Shown: positions 42,027-52,055 of the stretch, in pieces
Position numbering within the stretch: position 1 is the stretch's first letter
Layout: each line of letters begins with the position of its first letter
Assembly (NCBI GenBank): GCA_016186995.1
Contig: JACPKQ010000010.1
Coordinates: 1-64,000, forward strand
Source of the DNA: Deltaproteobacteria bacterium
Lineage (GTDB): Bacteria > Bdellovibrionota > JACOXK01
Reading direction: 5' to 3'
DNA: 64,000 bases
Made by a program: the position numbers and the translations under genes
Notes under the pieces: model-generated
Told to the model about the DNA's origin: nothing
The model's input: only the letters and a program-made list of their open reading frames with translations
Databases searched by the model: none

Positions 42027-42890
42027 TTAAGGAATTTGTCTTAAGAGTTTAGTGTTTTTATAAATTTCTAGAGAGTTAGCGAAAATTTTTATTTTTTCAT
42101 TAAAAAGTTGTCTTTCTTTTTCAAGGCGTAATATTTCGAGTATTTCTTTGCTCTTTTCCTCCAAGGTAATCGTTCCTTCTGGTTTTGTATCAATGAGTTT
42201 GAAAACATGATAACCGTACGATGTTTTAATAACAGGAGATACAGCTTCTTTCTCAAGGTTAAAAAGGGGAACAAACTCTGGTAAAGCCTCAATACGACTC
42301 ATCCAAGGAAGATACCCTCCATTTTCTGCTTCCGGAGAATGTGAGTATTTATGAGCTCTTGAAGTGAATTGATTGGGGCGGTTTTTCAAAAAACTTTGTA
42401 TTTTTTGTGCTAAAGAGGCATCCTTTACAAAAATATGCTGAAGTTTAATTCTTTGAGGTGCTATTTTTTCGCTGTAGTGAGAAGAAAAATAGGAATTAAT
42501 TTCTTCATCAGAAACTTTTATTTTTGATTGTATTTCGTCTTGAATGAATTTTTTAATAAGATCTTCTTGAGAGAGGGTTTTGTTTAAGTTTGGATAGGTT
42601 TTTGAAGCGCTTAAAAAAAGAATTTTTTGATTAATCAAGGGCTTAAGGGCCAAATCTTTGACCAATTTTCTTGTTTTTGGGTTTTTGAGGCTTGTTTTTG
42701 AATATTCTTTTTTGAATTCATAATATTTTTCTAAAAAATCATTAAGATAAATTTTTTCTTCACCCACTTGAGCAATAATAACTTGTGAAGTGTTTTTGCT
42801 TTTAAACTTCCATATAAGAAATAGGGCGAGGGTACTTAGGAAAATGATAAGAATTAAAAGTACTTTTTTATTTTTAAAAAATGGAAGCAT
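42027..42890 (-). CDS. Membrane-anchored PpiC-type peptidyl-prolyl isomerase
   Basis: Starting at MLPFFKNKK (42890) the ~287-residue protein has one N-terminal membrane helix (VLLILIIFLSTLALFLIW). A SurA-N-like region follows (VIIAQVGEEKIYLNDFLEKY), then a parvulin domain (KLQHIFVKD near 155; ENGGYLPWMSRIEALPEF; SYGYHVFKLID). The longer start would overlap the upstream gene stop. It probably acts as a periplasmic foldase tethered to the inner membrane. Confidence 0.85.
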   Translation of the reverse strand: MLPFFKNKKVLLILIIFLSTLALFLIWKFKSKNTSQVIIAQVGEEKIYLNDFLEKYYEFKKEYSKTSLKNPKTRKLVKDLALKPLINQKILFLSASKTYPNLNKTLSQEDLIKKFIQDEIQSKIKVSDEEINSYFSSHYSEKIAPQRIKLQHIFVKDASLAQKIQSFLKNRPNQFTSRAHKYSHSPEAENGGYLPWMSRIEALPEFVPLFNLEKEAVSPVIKTSYGYHVFKLIDTKPEGTITLEEKSKEILEILRLEKERQLFNEKIKIFANSLEIYKNTKLLRQIP

Positions 42891-42891
42891 C

Positions 42892-43737
42892 TTAAGGATT
42901 ATTAACAATAACAATGTGAGCTTGTTTTTTTAAGTCTTCATAATACTGTTCTTGGGCTTTCATTTGTTTGTAAGATTGCGCTCTAAATTGAAGATCGCCA
43001 AGATATTTTTTTTTTATTTCCTCAAAACTAGGTTTTTCTGTAAGCTTAAAAATGTGAAAACCACGTGAAGATTTTAAAACTTCTGAGATGTCCCCTACTT
43101 TTTTAAGTGCAAAAGCTGTTTGAATAAGTTCTGGAAACAAATCTTCTTTTGTTTTAAAACCAATATCTCCACCCACATTGGCTGAAGGGCCGTTAGAGTG
43201 TCTTTTTGCTAAATCTTCAAAAAGGGTTGGAGTTTTTTTAAGCTCCCCTTTAATATTTTGCGCCTTTGTTTTGGTTTTATTCCACTCTTCTTGGCTGCCT
43301 TCTTTTGGAATAAGAACAATTTGAGAAAATTTTAAAAAGCCCTTTTCTTTGAAAAAAGCTTCTAAATCTTTTTCTTCAACTTTTATGGCGTTTATTTTTG
43401 GGGCCAATTCTTGTCTTACAACGAGATTGTGAAGTGTTGTTCGAAAGGCTTCAATAGCCAAATCGGTTTCATCCAACTTTAATTTTTGTGCGCGTTGTAC
43501 GGCAAGTTCGACGTTAATCATGTAATCAAGAAATTCTTTTTTGGAGATTGTTTTATAGGGGCGCCCCTCTGTTGTTAGTTGATATTGTTTTCTAAATTCA
43601 TCTTCATAAATAGCAACAGAATTAACTTTAACAAGAACTTTGCCTTCTCTTTTGTGTGAAAACCTAGGGTGTGCCAACAAAAACGTTTGAGATATGAGAG
43701 TAAGAAAAAACATCATTAAAATAGTTCTTTGAAGCAC
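42892..43737 (-). CDS. Secreted PpiC-type peptidyl-prolyl isomerase
   Basis: A 281-residue protein with a signal peptide (TILMMFFLTLISQTFLLAHP), an N-terminal helical region (VLVKVNSVAIYEDEFRKQYQ) and a parvulin domain (KFSQIVLIPKEGSQEEW; NVGGDIGFKTKEDLFPELIQ; SSRGFHIFKLTEK). It is 17 nt downstream of mfd and directly upstream of the second PpiC gene, so both are in the mfd transcription unit. Confidence 0.85.
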   Translation of the reverse strand: MLQRTILMMFFLTLISQTFLLAHPRFSHKREGKVLVKVNSVAIYEDEFRKQYQLTTEGRPYKTISKKEFLDYMINVELAVQRAQKLKLDETDLAIEAFRTTLHNLVVRQELAPKINAIKVEEKDLEAFFKEKGFLKFSQIVLIPKEGSQEEWNKTKTKAQNIKGELKKTPTLFEDLAKRHSNGPSANVGGDIGFKTKEDLFPELIQTAFALKKVGDISEVLKSSRGFHIFKLTEKPSFEEIKKKYLGDLQFRAQSYKQMKAQEQYYEDLKKQAHIVIVNNP

Positions 43738-43754
43738 GACAAAATGCTCTCATA

Positions 43755-46700
43755 TTAAACAATATGCTGCAATATTTTTTTAAGCTCTTCGTAGATGTTT
43801 AGGGGATCTGTGTTTTCTGTATGAATGATAAACTTTTGAGGTGGGAGAATTTTGTATTTTTTAGATTGTGTTTGAATAAGCTTAAAAACTTTATCAGGTT
43901 GAATGACGTCATTTTTAGCAAAAGAAATGCTTAAAATCTGGTCTTGAGAGATCATTGCTTCTACTTTCATTTTTTTAAGAAGGTTTTTAATGTTCATAAA
44001 ATGTAAAAGATTCTCTGTTTCTTCTGGAAGCTTTCCAAATCTATCTTGTAGTTCACGTTTCATGTCTTCACTTTCCTCGGGTGTTTCTAAAGAGGCAATT
44101 CTTCTATAAAGGGCAAGTCTAAGATGAGAGTCTTTCACATAATAGTTTGGAATGAGAGCTTTGATTTTCATTTTAATGTCAGGGTCAATTTCTTCCGTAA
44201 TTTTTTCGCCCCTCAGTTTTTTAGCTTCGGCTTCAAGAAGACGAGAGTAAAGATCAAGCCCTACAGCAGAAATGTTTCCTGATTGTTTTGAGCCCAAGAG
44301 GTTTCCTGTACCCCTAATTTCAAGATCTTGGGAAGCAATATTAAACCCCGAGCCAAGTTCTGTGTGGTGTTCAATGGCAGAAAGTCTTTCTTTGGCCTCG
44401 GATGTTAGTTTTTGGAGGTGTGGGGTTACAAGATAGCAATAAGCTTGAGAAGAAGATCTCCCAACGCGCCCTCTTAATTGATAAAGATCTGCTAAACCAA
44501 ATTTATGAGCCCCATTAATAATAATGGTGTTACAAGAAGAAATATCAAGCCCAGATCCAATGATTGTTGAGCACACAAGCACATCAAATTCTTTTTTGAG
44601 AAATGAAACCATTCTTTTTTCTAAAACCGTTTTGTTCATCTGACCATGTGCACAGAATATTTTTGCTTCAGGAACCAGAGTTTGAATTTCTTCGGTCATT
44701 TTTTCAATGGTTTGAACTCGGTTGTGTAAAAAATAAACTTGGCCCCTCCGCCCTATTTCTTTAAGAATGGCATCTCGAATGATTTTTTCATTAAAAGGGA
44801 TGATAAAAGTTCTAACAGATTGTCTGCTTAAAGGGGGAGTTGTCATAATACTTAAATCTCTTAAAGAAGAAAGTGCCATGTGAAGCGTTCGGGGTATGGG
44901 TGTTGCTGAAAGAGTTAAAATATCAATGTTTTCTTGCATTTTTGTAATTTTTTCTTTTTGAAGAACGCCAAACCTATGTTCTTCATCAATAATAAGAAGC
45001 CCTAAATTTTTAAACTGAATATCTTTTGATAAAAGACGGTGAGTGCCAATAACAATTTCAACAGTGCCTTTTTGAATTTGTTCTTTAACTTGTTTTTGTT
45101 TTGATTCAGAAACAAAACGGCTTAAAAGAACAACCTCTACAGGGAAGTTTTTAAGTCTTGATTTAAAATTTTCATAATGTTGTTGCGCTAAAAGTGTTGT
45201 GGGCACGAGAAAGGCTGCTTGTTTATTATCCTGGACAGCTTTAAATGCCGCCCGCATGGCTATTTCCGTTTTTCCAAAACCAACATCGCCACAAATAAGC
45301 CTATCCATAGGTTTTGGGGAGATCATATCTTGTAATACCTCTTGAATGCACTTTTCTTGATCAGGCGTTTCTTCATAAGGAAAAGTAGCCTCAAATTCTT
45401 CAAAATAAGCATCGGGTTCTGAAAAAGAAAATCCCTCTGAATGAAGTCTTTTGGCATAAAGTGCAATAAGTTCGCCGGCAATTTTTTTTGCATCTTCTGA
45501 AGCCTTTTTCTTTCTGATGTGCCATTTTTGGGTGCCTAGTTTATCAAGCGGCACAGACTGACCTGTTCCCACATATTTTTGAACAAGATTGAGTTTATGA
45601 ATAGGGACATAAAGCTTGTCTTTTTCTGCGTATTCAAGTTGTAAAAAGTCGGAGTTCATTCCTCCAATTTCAAGTTTTTTAAGACCCACAAATCGACCAA
45701 TGCCATGGCTATCGTGTACGATGTAATCACCATCTTGAAGCTCTTGAAGGTTAAGAAATGATTTTTTTCTGGGTTGTTTTTGTGCCCAGCCCCGTTTCTT
45801 TTTTCCAAAGATTTCTTCTTCAGTGAAATAGAGTGTTTTTTCCTCTTCAAAATAAAAACCCTCGGAAAGCTCACCACTTTTAATGGTCATATTTTTATTT
45901 TCTATATGTGTTGTTTTAAAAATATGATCTAATCTGTGAGTTTGTGTTTCTGAACACACAAAAAATATTTTTTGGTCTTTTTGGTTGTAGGTGCACATCA
46001 GTTCTTGAAGAGTTGGCAAAATATCTTCTTTTTTTTCCCGTATAAGGTTAAATTTTTCTTTCCATATGGAAAGCGATTTAAAATTAAAGAAATACTCTCC
46101 AAGGGAGCTATCCTTAAATGCTTTTAGGGGAACTTTTTTAAAATGATCAATCTCTTTTTTTGTTTGAGATTCATCAAGATGAGTAAGTTCTTTAGTAATA
46201 CCAAGATCTTCCCCACTGTTTTCTATTAAAGGATAAACAAAGGGCTCATCATGAAGCAGTAAACTTTCTTTTGGAAGATAAGAAAAAACACTTTCTAGAT
46301 CAAAAAGAAAGGGTAAGAATGTGTCTGTTTCATGAGAAAAAATACCGTTAAGAGGACTTTCTAAAAGTTCATCCCTTGTTTTTTTCGAGATATTATTGTT
46401 ATCGGCGTGTATTTTAAATTTTTCTTTAAGGGTTTTTTTAGTTTCAAAGTTTAAAATGGATTCTCTTAAAGGAATAACGAAAAAATTTTCAATTTCATTT
46501 CGAGATGTTTGAGATTCAAAATCGAAATGTTTAATGCTTTCTATGTTATTTCCAAAAAGCTCTATTCGAACAGGCTTTTCATGGTGTGGCGGGGAAATAT
46601 CTATAATGTTTCCTCTGATAGCAAAAAGTCCGTTGCCATCGACTAAAGAAGTTTCTTCATACCCCATTTCTTTTATTTTAAGAACAAAATCATCAAGATC

Positions 46701-47102
46701 AATTTTAGATTCTTTCTCGATAGATAAACAATATTCTGTGAAAAGCTTTAAAGGTGTTGTTTTTTGTGTGAGTCCTTGAAGTGAGGCAATAATAAAAGAA
46801 GGTTGTGTGAAAAGAAGATTAAAAAGAGCAACACTTCGTAAAGAGGCCTCTTCAATAGAAATTTTAGAAGAACTCCAACCGGGTATATAAATGATGTCAT
46901 TTTTTGATGAGTGGAAAAATGAAAGATCATTATAAAGGTCTGAAGCCATTTTTTCATCTTGTGTGATGATAATAAAAGGCTTTTCAATTGAGTTTTTTAA
47001 CTTTGAGAGTATGAATGCTTTTTGTGAAGAGGAAAGAACCCCTGCAAGAGAAATTGTTTCTCCACTTTTAATTTTATGACTCAGTGTTTCAAATGAAGTC
47101 AT
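43755..47102 (-). CDS. mfd: Transcription-repair coupling factor Mfd
   Basis: The 1115-residue ATPase removes stalled RNA polymerase and recruits UvrA. An N-terminal UvrB-like module is present (IIDISPPHHEKPVRIELFGN). The RNAP-interaction domain is VHDSHGIGRFVGLKKLEIGG. SF2 motor motifs are GDVGFGKTEIAMRAAFKAV, LLIIDEEHRFGVLQKEKI and TLSATPIPRTLHMALSSLRD. The C-terminal TRCF domain (~980-1080) contains LRLALYRRIASLETPEE. Works with the uvrA product encoded 6 kb away. Confidence 0.97.
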   Translation of the reverse strand: MTSFETLSHKIKSGETISLAGVLSSSQKAFILSKLKNSIEKPFIIITQDEKMASDLYNDLSFFHSSKNDIIYIPGWSSSKISIEEASLRSVALFNLLFTQPSFIIASLQGLTQKTTPLKLFTEYCLSIEKESKIDLDDFVLKIKEMGYEETSLVDGNGLFAIRGNIIDISPPHHEKPVRIELFGNNIESIKHFDFESQTSRNEIENFFVIPLRESILNFETKKTLKEKFKIHADNNNISKKTRDELLESPLNGIFSHETDTFLPFLFDLESVFSYLPKESLLLHDEPFVYPLIENSGEDLGITKELTHLDESQTKKEIDHFKKVPLKAFKDSSLGEYFFNFKSLSIWKEKFNLIREKKEDILPTLQELMCTYNQKDQKIFFVCSETQTHRLDHIFKTTHIENKNMTIKSGELSEGFYFEEEKTLYFTEEEIFGKKKRGWAQKQPRKKSFLNLQELQDGDYIVHDSHGIGRFVGLKKLEIGGMNSDFLQLEYAEKDKLYVPIHKLNLVQKYVGTGQSVPLDKLGTQKWHIRKKKASEDAKKIAGELIALYAKRLHSEGFSFSEPDAYFEEFEATFPYEETPDQEKCIQEVLQDMISPKPMDRLICGDVGFGKTEIAMRAAFKAVQDNKQAAFLVPTTLLAQQHYENFKSRLKNFPVEVVLLSRFVSESKQKQVKEQIQKGTVEIVIGTHRLLSKDIQFKNLGLLIIDEEHRFGVLQKEKITKMQENIDILTLSATPIPRTLHMALSSLRDLSIMTTPPLSRQSVRTFIIPFNEKIIRDAILKEIGRRGQVYFLHNRVQTIEKMTEEIQTLVPEAKIFCAHGQMNKTVLEKRMVSFLKKEFDVLVCSTIIGSGLDISSCNTIIINGAHKFGLADLYQLRGRVGRSSSQAYCYLVTPHLQKLTSEAKERLSAIEHHTELGSGFNIASQDLEIRGTGNLLGSKQSGNISAVGLDLYSRLLEAEAKKLRGEKITEEIDPDIKMKIKALIPNYYVKDSHLRLALYRRIASLETPEESEDMKRELQDRFGKLPEETENLLHFMNIKNLLKKMKVEAMISQDQILSISFAKNDVIQPDKVFKLIQTQSKKYKILPPQKFIIHTENTDPLNIYEELKKILQHIV

Positions 47103-47106
47103 TCAT

Positions 47107-48063
47107 TTAAGATCGAGCTATTAAATAGTCTTGGTGTTTTAAAAACCAGTTTACAGTTTTTTGAAGCCCCTGTTCAAAGGTTGTTTGAGGTTTGAAATCT
47201 GTATATTTTTGTATTTGCTCGATACTTGCTTGAGTGTGAAGAACATCTCCAGGTCTAGGGTCTAGGTATTTGGGTTTAATATCTTTTTTTATAAGTTTAT
47301 TTAATTTTTGAACTAACTCGTTCACAGTTGTTCTATTACCACAGGCAGCATTAAAAACCTTTCCATTAGCTTTGTTACTTTTAAGAACGCTTTCATGTGC
47401 TGCGATGACGTTTTCAACAAAAGTAAAGTCACGACTTTGTTTGCCATCTCCATAAATAGGAGGAGATTCATTCAAGTTAAGAGATTGAATAAACTTAGGA
47501 ATAACAACTGCATATTTGTTTTCAAGGCTTTGACGTGGGCCAAAAACATTAAAGTAACGCAAAGAAACAGTGGGTAAACCAAAGTTTTTAAAGTACATGC
47601 GGCAGTAAACCTCAGCATTTAATTTTGAAATAGCGTAAGGAGAAATAGGATCTGGATAGTATTCTTCTTTAAGTGGGAGGCTTACGTTGTCTCCATAGAC
47701 AGAACTTGAAGAGGCAAGAACAAACTTTTTGATTTTATTTTTGAGAGCTTCTTCTAAAAGAACAATGGTTCCAATGACGTTTATTTTTTCATACCCTGTT
47801 GGGTCACCAAATGATTTAGGTACGGATCTTAAGGCGGCAAGGTGAAAAACAAAATCGCACCCTTTCATGGCGCTCGATACAATAGAAGGATCACAAATAT
47901 CTCCTTCAAAGAAAGAAACATTATTTTTTATGGTTTCAATATTTTTAATGTTGCCCGTCGAAAAATTATCAAGAATATTAATGGCATAGCCCTTTTTCAA
48001 AAAAGCCTCAGCCATGTTTGATCCTATAAAACCAGCTCCCCCTGTGATAAGAATTTTAGACAT
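47107..48063 (-). CDS. UDP-sugar 4-epimerase-like extended SDR
   Basis: From MSKILITGGAGFIGSNM (48063) the ~318-residue enzyme has the GxxGxxG NAD motif, the catalytic ASSSSVYGD and YAISK pair (residues ~122-150), and RYFNVFGPRQ typical of GalE/Gne/WbpP-type epimerases acting on UDP-sugars. The genes upstream in the run (glmU, glmS) make UDP-GlcNAc, a plausible substrate. It is located 4 nt before mfd. Substrate inferred, not proven. Confidence 0.85.
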   Translation of the reverse strand: MSKILITGGAGFIGSNMAEAFLKKGYAINILDNFSTGNIKNIETIKNNVSFFEGDICDPSIVSSAMKGCDFVFHLAALRSVPKSFGDPTGYEKINVIGTIVLLEEALKNKIKKFVLASSSSVYGDNVSLPLKEEYYPDPISPYAISKLNAEVYCRMYFKNFGLPTVSLRYFNVFGPRQSLENKYAVVIPKFIQSLNLNESPPIYGDGKQSRDFTFVENVIAAHESVLKSNKANGKVFNAACGNRTTVNELVQKLNKLIKKDIKPKYLDPRPGDVLHTQASIEQIQKYTDFKPQTTFEQGLQKTVNWFLKHQDYLIARS

Positions 48064-48071
48064 ATCCATTT

Positions 48072-50246
48072 TTATAGCTTTTCAAGCGGTGTATAGGCAA
48101 GAACAAACTTTTTGATTTCACCATTGAGAAATCGAATGGTTGCTTTATCTTGTGAACAATCCACAATTTCTCCTTTGCCAAAGGCGGGGTGAGAAACTCG
48201 TTCACCTCTTTTAAAAGGAGTTGCTATACCTTGAATCGTTTTTGACCCAGAAACAAAACTTGTTGGTATTTCGTCATCGTCGTGATGAAATTTTCTTTTT
48301 TGAGACTTAAATTGAGGGGCAAGGGATGTAATATCTAATGTTTGTAGATACTTTTCAGGTATTTCTTCCAAAAACCGTGAGGAATCATTAAATTGGGGTG
48401 ATCCATAAACTCTTCGATATCGAGTTCTTGTTAAAAAGAGTTTTTCTTTAGCACGCGTCATACCCACATAAAAAAGTCGCCTTTCTTCCTCAATTTCATC
48501 TTCGTCCATCAATGCTTGTGAGTGAGGTAAAAGCCCCTCTTCCATGCCTACAATAAAGACATTTGGAAACTCTAACCCTTTAGCAGCATGTGCTGTTAAA
48601 AGTTTAATAGTTGGGGTGTTTTCATCAAGGTTATCTAAATCTGAAGAAAGGGTCACTTGTTCAACAAACCCTGACAACGTTGGGTTTTCGGATCGCTCTT
48701 CAAACTCTTGAATAGCAACCATAAGCTCTTCTAAGTTTTCAATTCGTGATTGTGCTTGAAGAGTTTTTTCGGCTTTTAAAAGAACAAGATATTTTGTTTT
48801 TTCACAAACATCCTTAAGAATATCCGAGGGCGGCTTGCTTTTTGAACTTTGAATTAACTCGCCAATGAGTTTTATAAAATTCTCAAGCCCGGTTCTTTGT
48901 TTTTTTTGAAGAACTTGTGTTGGGATAAGGTTTTGAGATGCTTCATAGAGAGAAATATTTTTATATGTTGCAAAGGTTGTTATTTTTTCAATACTTGTTT
49001 TTCCAATTTTTCTTGCTGGCACGTTTAAAACCCTTAAGAAACTTATAGAGTCGTGTGGGTTTAAAATAAGCTTTAGATAAGCAAGAAGATCTTTAATTTC
49101 TTTTCTTTCATAAAACCTAAATCCACCAAAAACTTGATAGTTTATATTGTTTTTTCTAAGAACGTCTTCTAAAACACGGGAAAGCGCATTAACTCTGTAG
49201 AATATTGCACAATCATTATAGTTATAGTTCTCTTCTAAACATAATTTTTTGATTTCTTGGATAATAAATTCGGCTTCTGTGTATTCATCATCTACAACCC
49301 ACACATGAATAGCATCACCCTCATTGTTTTCTGTCCAAAGGGATTTAGCATGTCTATCTTTGTTGTGTGAAATCATATGTTTTGCCGCCTCAATAATATT
49401 TTTTGTAGATCGATAATTTTGTTCAAGCTTAATAATTTTTGCATGAGCATAGTCTTTTTCAAAATCTAAAATATTATTAATATCAGCCCCTCGCCAGCGG
49501 TAGATAGACTGATCTTCATCTCCTACGACACAAATATTTTGATGTGCTTTTGCAATGCTATCAGCAAAAAGATACTGAATGCGGTTAGTGTCTTGATACT
49601 CGTCAATAAGAACATATTGGAATTGATCTTGGTATTCAGAAAGAGTTTCGGGTTTTTGCTTAAAAAGTAAAACAGTTTGTAAAAGTAAATCTCCAAAATC
49701 CATGGCATTGTTTTTTTTAAGTTCAGATTGGTACCGCGCATAGACTTGAGAAACTTTTTCTTCAAAGAAATTAAGGCTTTTTTGGGCATAGTCTTGGGGC
49801 AAAAGCCCCTTGTTTTTGGCTCTATCTATATAGGCTTGAACAGCCTTTGGGTGAGTTGTGTTTGCATCAATGTTCATTTCTTTAAGGCATGCTTTTACAA
49901 GCGAGAGAGAGTCTTGATCGTCAAAAATAGTAAAGGGGTTTGAATAGCCCAAAGCTTCAGCATGTTTTCTTAAGATCCGCACACAAGTACTGTGAAATGT
50001 GCCTATCCACAGCTTGTCTACAGATCTGTTGATAAGTGAAGACACGCGAAATTTTATTTCTTGAGCAGCCTTGTTTGTAAACGTAAGAGCTAGAATATTG
50101 AATGGGTTTATTTTATTTTCTTTGATGAGATATGCTATTTTATAAGTAATAACACGCGTTTTACCACTTCCAGCACCTGCTAAAATGAGTAACGGCCCTT
50201 TATTATATTCGACAGCCTCTACTTGTTGTGGATTTAAACCTTGCAC
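48072..50246 (-). CDS. pcrA: UvrD/PcrA/Rep-family DNA helicase
   Basis: The 724-residue SF1A 3'-5' helicase has Q-motif LNPQQVEAVEYNKGPLLILA, Walker A GAGSGKTRVI, Walker B LIDEYQDTNRIQYLFADSI, motif III GDEDQSIYRWRGAD, and motif VI YVGMTRAKEKLFLTRTRYR. The C-terminal Tudor-like tail (RGERVSHPAFGKGEIVDC) is typical of PcrA, which binds RNA polymerase. It is in the minus-strand run between glmS and the epimerase. Confidence 0.93.
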   Translation of the reverse strand: MQGLNPQQVEAVEYNKGPLLILAGAGSGKTRVITYKIAYLIKENKINPFNILALTFTNKAAQEIKFRVSSLINRSVDKLWIGTFHSTCVRILRKHAEALGYSNPFTIFDDQDSLSLVKACLKEMNIDANTTHPKAVQAYIDRAKNKGLLPQDYAQKSLNFFEEKVSQVYARYQSELKKNNAMDFGDLLLQTVLLFKQKPETLSEYQDQFQYVLIDEYQDTNRIQYLFADSIAKAHQNICVVGDEDQSIYRWRGADINNILDFEKDYAHAKIIKLEQNYRSTKNIIEAAKHMISHNKDRHAKSLWTENNEGDAIHVWVVDDEYTEAEFIIQEIKKLCLEENYNYNDCAIFYRVNALSRVLEDVLRKNNINYQVFGGFRFYERKEIKDLLAYLKLILNPHDSISFLRVLNVPARKIGKTSIEKITTFATYKNISLYEASQNLIPTQVLQKKQRTGLENFIKLIGELIQSSKSKPPSDILKDVCEKTKYLVLLKAEKTLQAQSRIENLEELMVAIQEFEERSENPTLSGFVEQVTLSSDLDNLDENTPTIKLLTAHAAKGLEFPNVFIVGMEEGLLPHSQALMDEDEIEEERRLFYVGMTRAKEKLFLTRTRYRRVYGSPQFNDSSRFLEEIPEKYLQTLDITSLAPQFKSQKRKFHHDDDEIPTSFVSGSKTIQGIATPFKRGERVSHPAFGKGEIVDCSQDKATIRFLNGEIKKFVLAYTPLEKL

Positions 50247-50255
50247 TTCATTTTC

Positions 50256-52052
50256 TTATTCGACTGTAACACTTTTTGCAAGGTTTCGAGGTTGATCCAC
50301 ATCTGTGCCCTTAAATCGTGCCATGTAATAGGCGAAAAGTTGAATGGGAATAGAATAAAGAAAAGGATTAATATGCCATTGTGCCAGAGGCAAGATAATA
50401 TTATCGTCTGCAATTTTAATAGGCTTTTGTGAGATAGCAATCACGATACCTTCTCTCGCTTTTACTTCTTCAACGTTACTCATCATTTTTTCAAAAATAC
50501 TATCATTTTGAAGAAGTGCTATAACAGGCAGCTCTTGATCTACAAGGGCAATAGGTCCATGTTTCATTTCTCCTGCAGGATAACCATGGGCTTGAATATA
50601 GGCAATTTCTTTAAGTTTTAGTGCCCCCTCTAATGCTATAGGATAAAGAATGTCTCTTCCCATATAAAGTGCTGCCAGTTTTTGATAATATTTAGAAGCA
50701 ATATTCTTAATTTTTTCAGCTTGGGAGAGAACCTGTTCCATGTAGGAAGGAATTTTTGTAAGTTCTAAAATCTCTTTTGAAACATTTTTATTTTTTTGGG
50801 CTAAATAAAGAGAAAGTAAATTAAAAATAAGAATTTGTGTTGTAAAAGCTTTTGTTGAGGCAACGCCAATTTCTGGGCCAGCCTCTGTGTAAATAATCTG
50901 ATCTGCAGCTCTTGCTATAGAACTTTCCTTGGCGTTGCAAATAGCAAGAGTTTTAATTCCACGCTCTTTGGCTAATTGGAGAGCTGCAAGGCTATCAGCT
51001 GTTTCACCTGATTGTGAAGTAACAATGAGAAGATCATTTTCTTTAAGAATAGGATTTCGATATCGAAACTCGGAAGCTAAATCGATTTCAGCTCGAATAT
51101 TCGCAAATTTTTCTAAGAGATATTTTCCTATAAGAGAAGCATGCCAAGCAGTTCCACATGCAATAAGATAAATAGTTTGAACATTATTAAAAAAAGCTTC
51201 TTCTAAAGGAAGAAGGACTTTATCGTGATTTTCTGAGAGATTTCCAGAAAGGGTGTGAATAATAGCTTGAGGTTGTTCGTAAATTTCTTTTAGCATGAAA
51301 TGTTCAAACCCAGCTTTTTCTATCGTTTGGGCTGACCATGTAATTGTTGTTATTTTTTTTGAGATGTGCTCCCCCTTCATATTTTGAAACTCAACACGAT
51401 GTGGGGTTAAGATAGCAGTTTCATAATCATCCAGATAAGCGACTTGTTTTGTAAAAGAAAGAAGTGCTGGAATATCTGAAGCAAGAAAATATTCTTTTTT
51501 GCCAATACCAATAACAAGAGGAGAAGCTTTTTTAGCTGCAACAAGTTTTTCAGGCTCAAGCTCATTCATAACGACAATAGCATAAGAGCCTTGCAACTTC
51601 CGTAAAGCTTTTTGAACAGATTCTTCTAGAGTTTTAGATTTTTCAGATTCTTTTTTAATAAGGCATGCTATAACTTCCGTATCTGTTTCTGACTGAAATG
51701 TATAGCCCTGAGCACGCAATTCTTTTTTAAGTTCTATGTAGTTTTCGATAATACCATTATGAACAACAGTAATATTTCCTACTTGATGTGGGTGGGCATT
51801 AATAGTTGAGGGTTTTCCGTGTGTAGCCCAACGTGTATGACCCAGCGCTATCGTGCTTTTGATGCTGACGTTTTTAATTTGGTTTTCAAGTTGTGCAACT
51901 TTACCCTTACACTTTTCAATATGAGTTTTTCCATTTTCAAGCCAGGCAACACCAGCTGAATCATATCCTCTGTATTCAAGGTGTTTTAAACCCGTGAGAA
52001 GCACTTCCTTGGGATCGCGAAAAGTACCAATATAACCAACAATGCCACACAT
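50256..52052 (-). CDS. glmS: Glucosamine-fructose-6-phosphate aminotransferase
   Basis: The 598-residue enzyme makes glucosamine-6-phosphate. The N-terminal Cys1 nucleophile is in MCGIVGYIG, and the glutaminase domain contains HTRWATHGKPS. Two SIS isomerase domains follow (IACGTAWHASLIGKYLLEK; TSQSGETADSLAALQLAKER), ending in DQPRNLAKSVTVE. It is 3 nt downstream of glmU; together they supply UDP-GlcNAc. Confidence 0.97.
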   Translation of the reverse strand: MCGIVGYIGTFRDPKEVLLTGLKHLEYRGYDSAGVAWLENGKTHIEKCKGKVAQLENQIKNVSIKSTIALGHTRWATHGKPSTINAHPHQVGNITVVHNGIIENYIELKKELRAQGYTFQSETDTEVIACLIKKESEKSKTLEESVQKALRKLQGSYAIVVMNELEPEKLVAAKKASPLVIGIGKKEYFLASDIPALLSFTKQVAYLDDYETAILTPHRVEFQNMKGEHISKKITTITWSAQTIEKAGFEHFMLKEIYEQPQAIIHTLSGNLSENHDKVLLPLEEAFFNNVQTIYLIACGTAWHASLIGKYLLEKFANIRAEIDLASEFRYRNPILKENDLLIVTSQSGETADSLAALQLAKERGIKTLAICNAKESSIARAADQIIYTEAGPEIGVASTKAFTTQILIFNLLSLYLAQKNKNVSKEILELTKIPSYMEQVLSQAEKIKNIASKYYQKLAALYMGRDILYPIALEGALKLKEIAYIQAHGYPAGEMKHGPIALVDQELPVIALLQNDSIFEKMMSNVEEVKAREGIVIAISQKPIKIADDNIILPLAQWHINPFLYSIPIQLFAYYMARFKGTDVDQPRNLAKSVTVE

Positions 52053-52055
52053 AAA

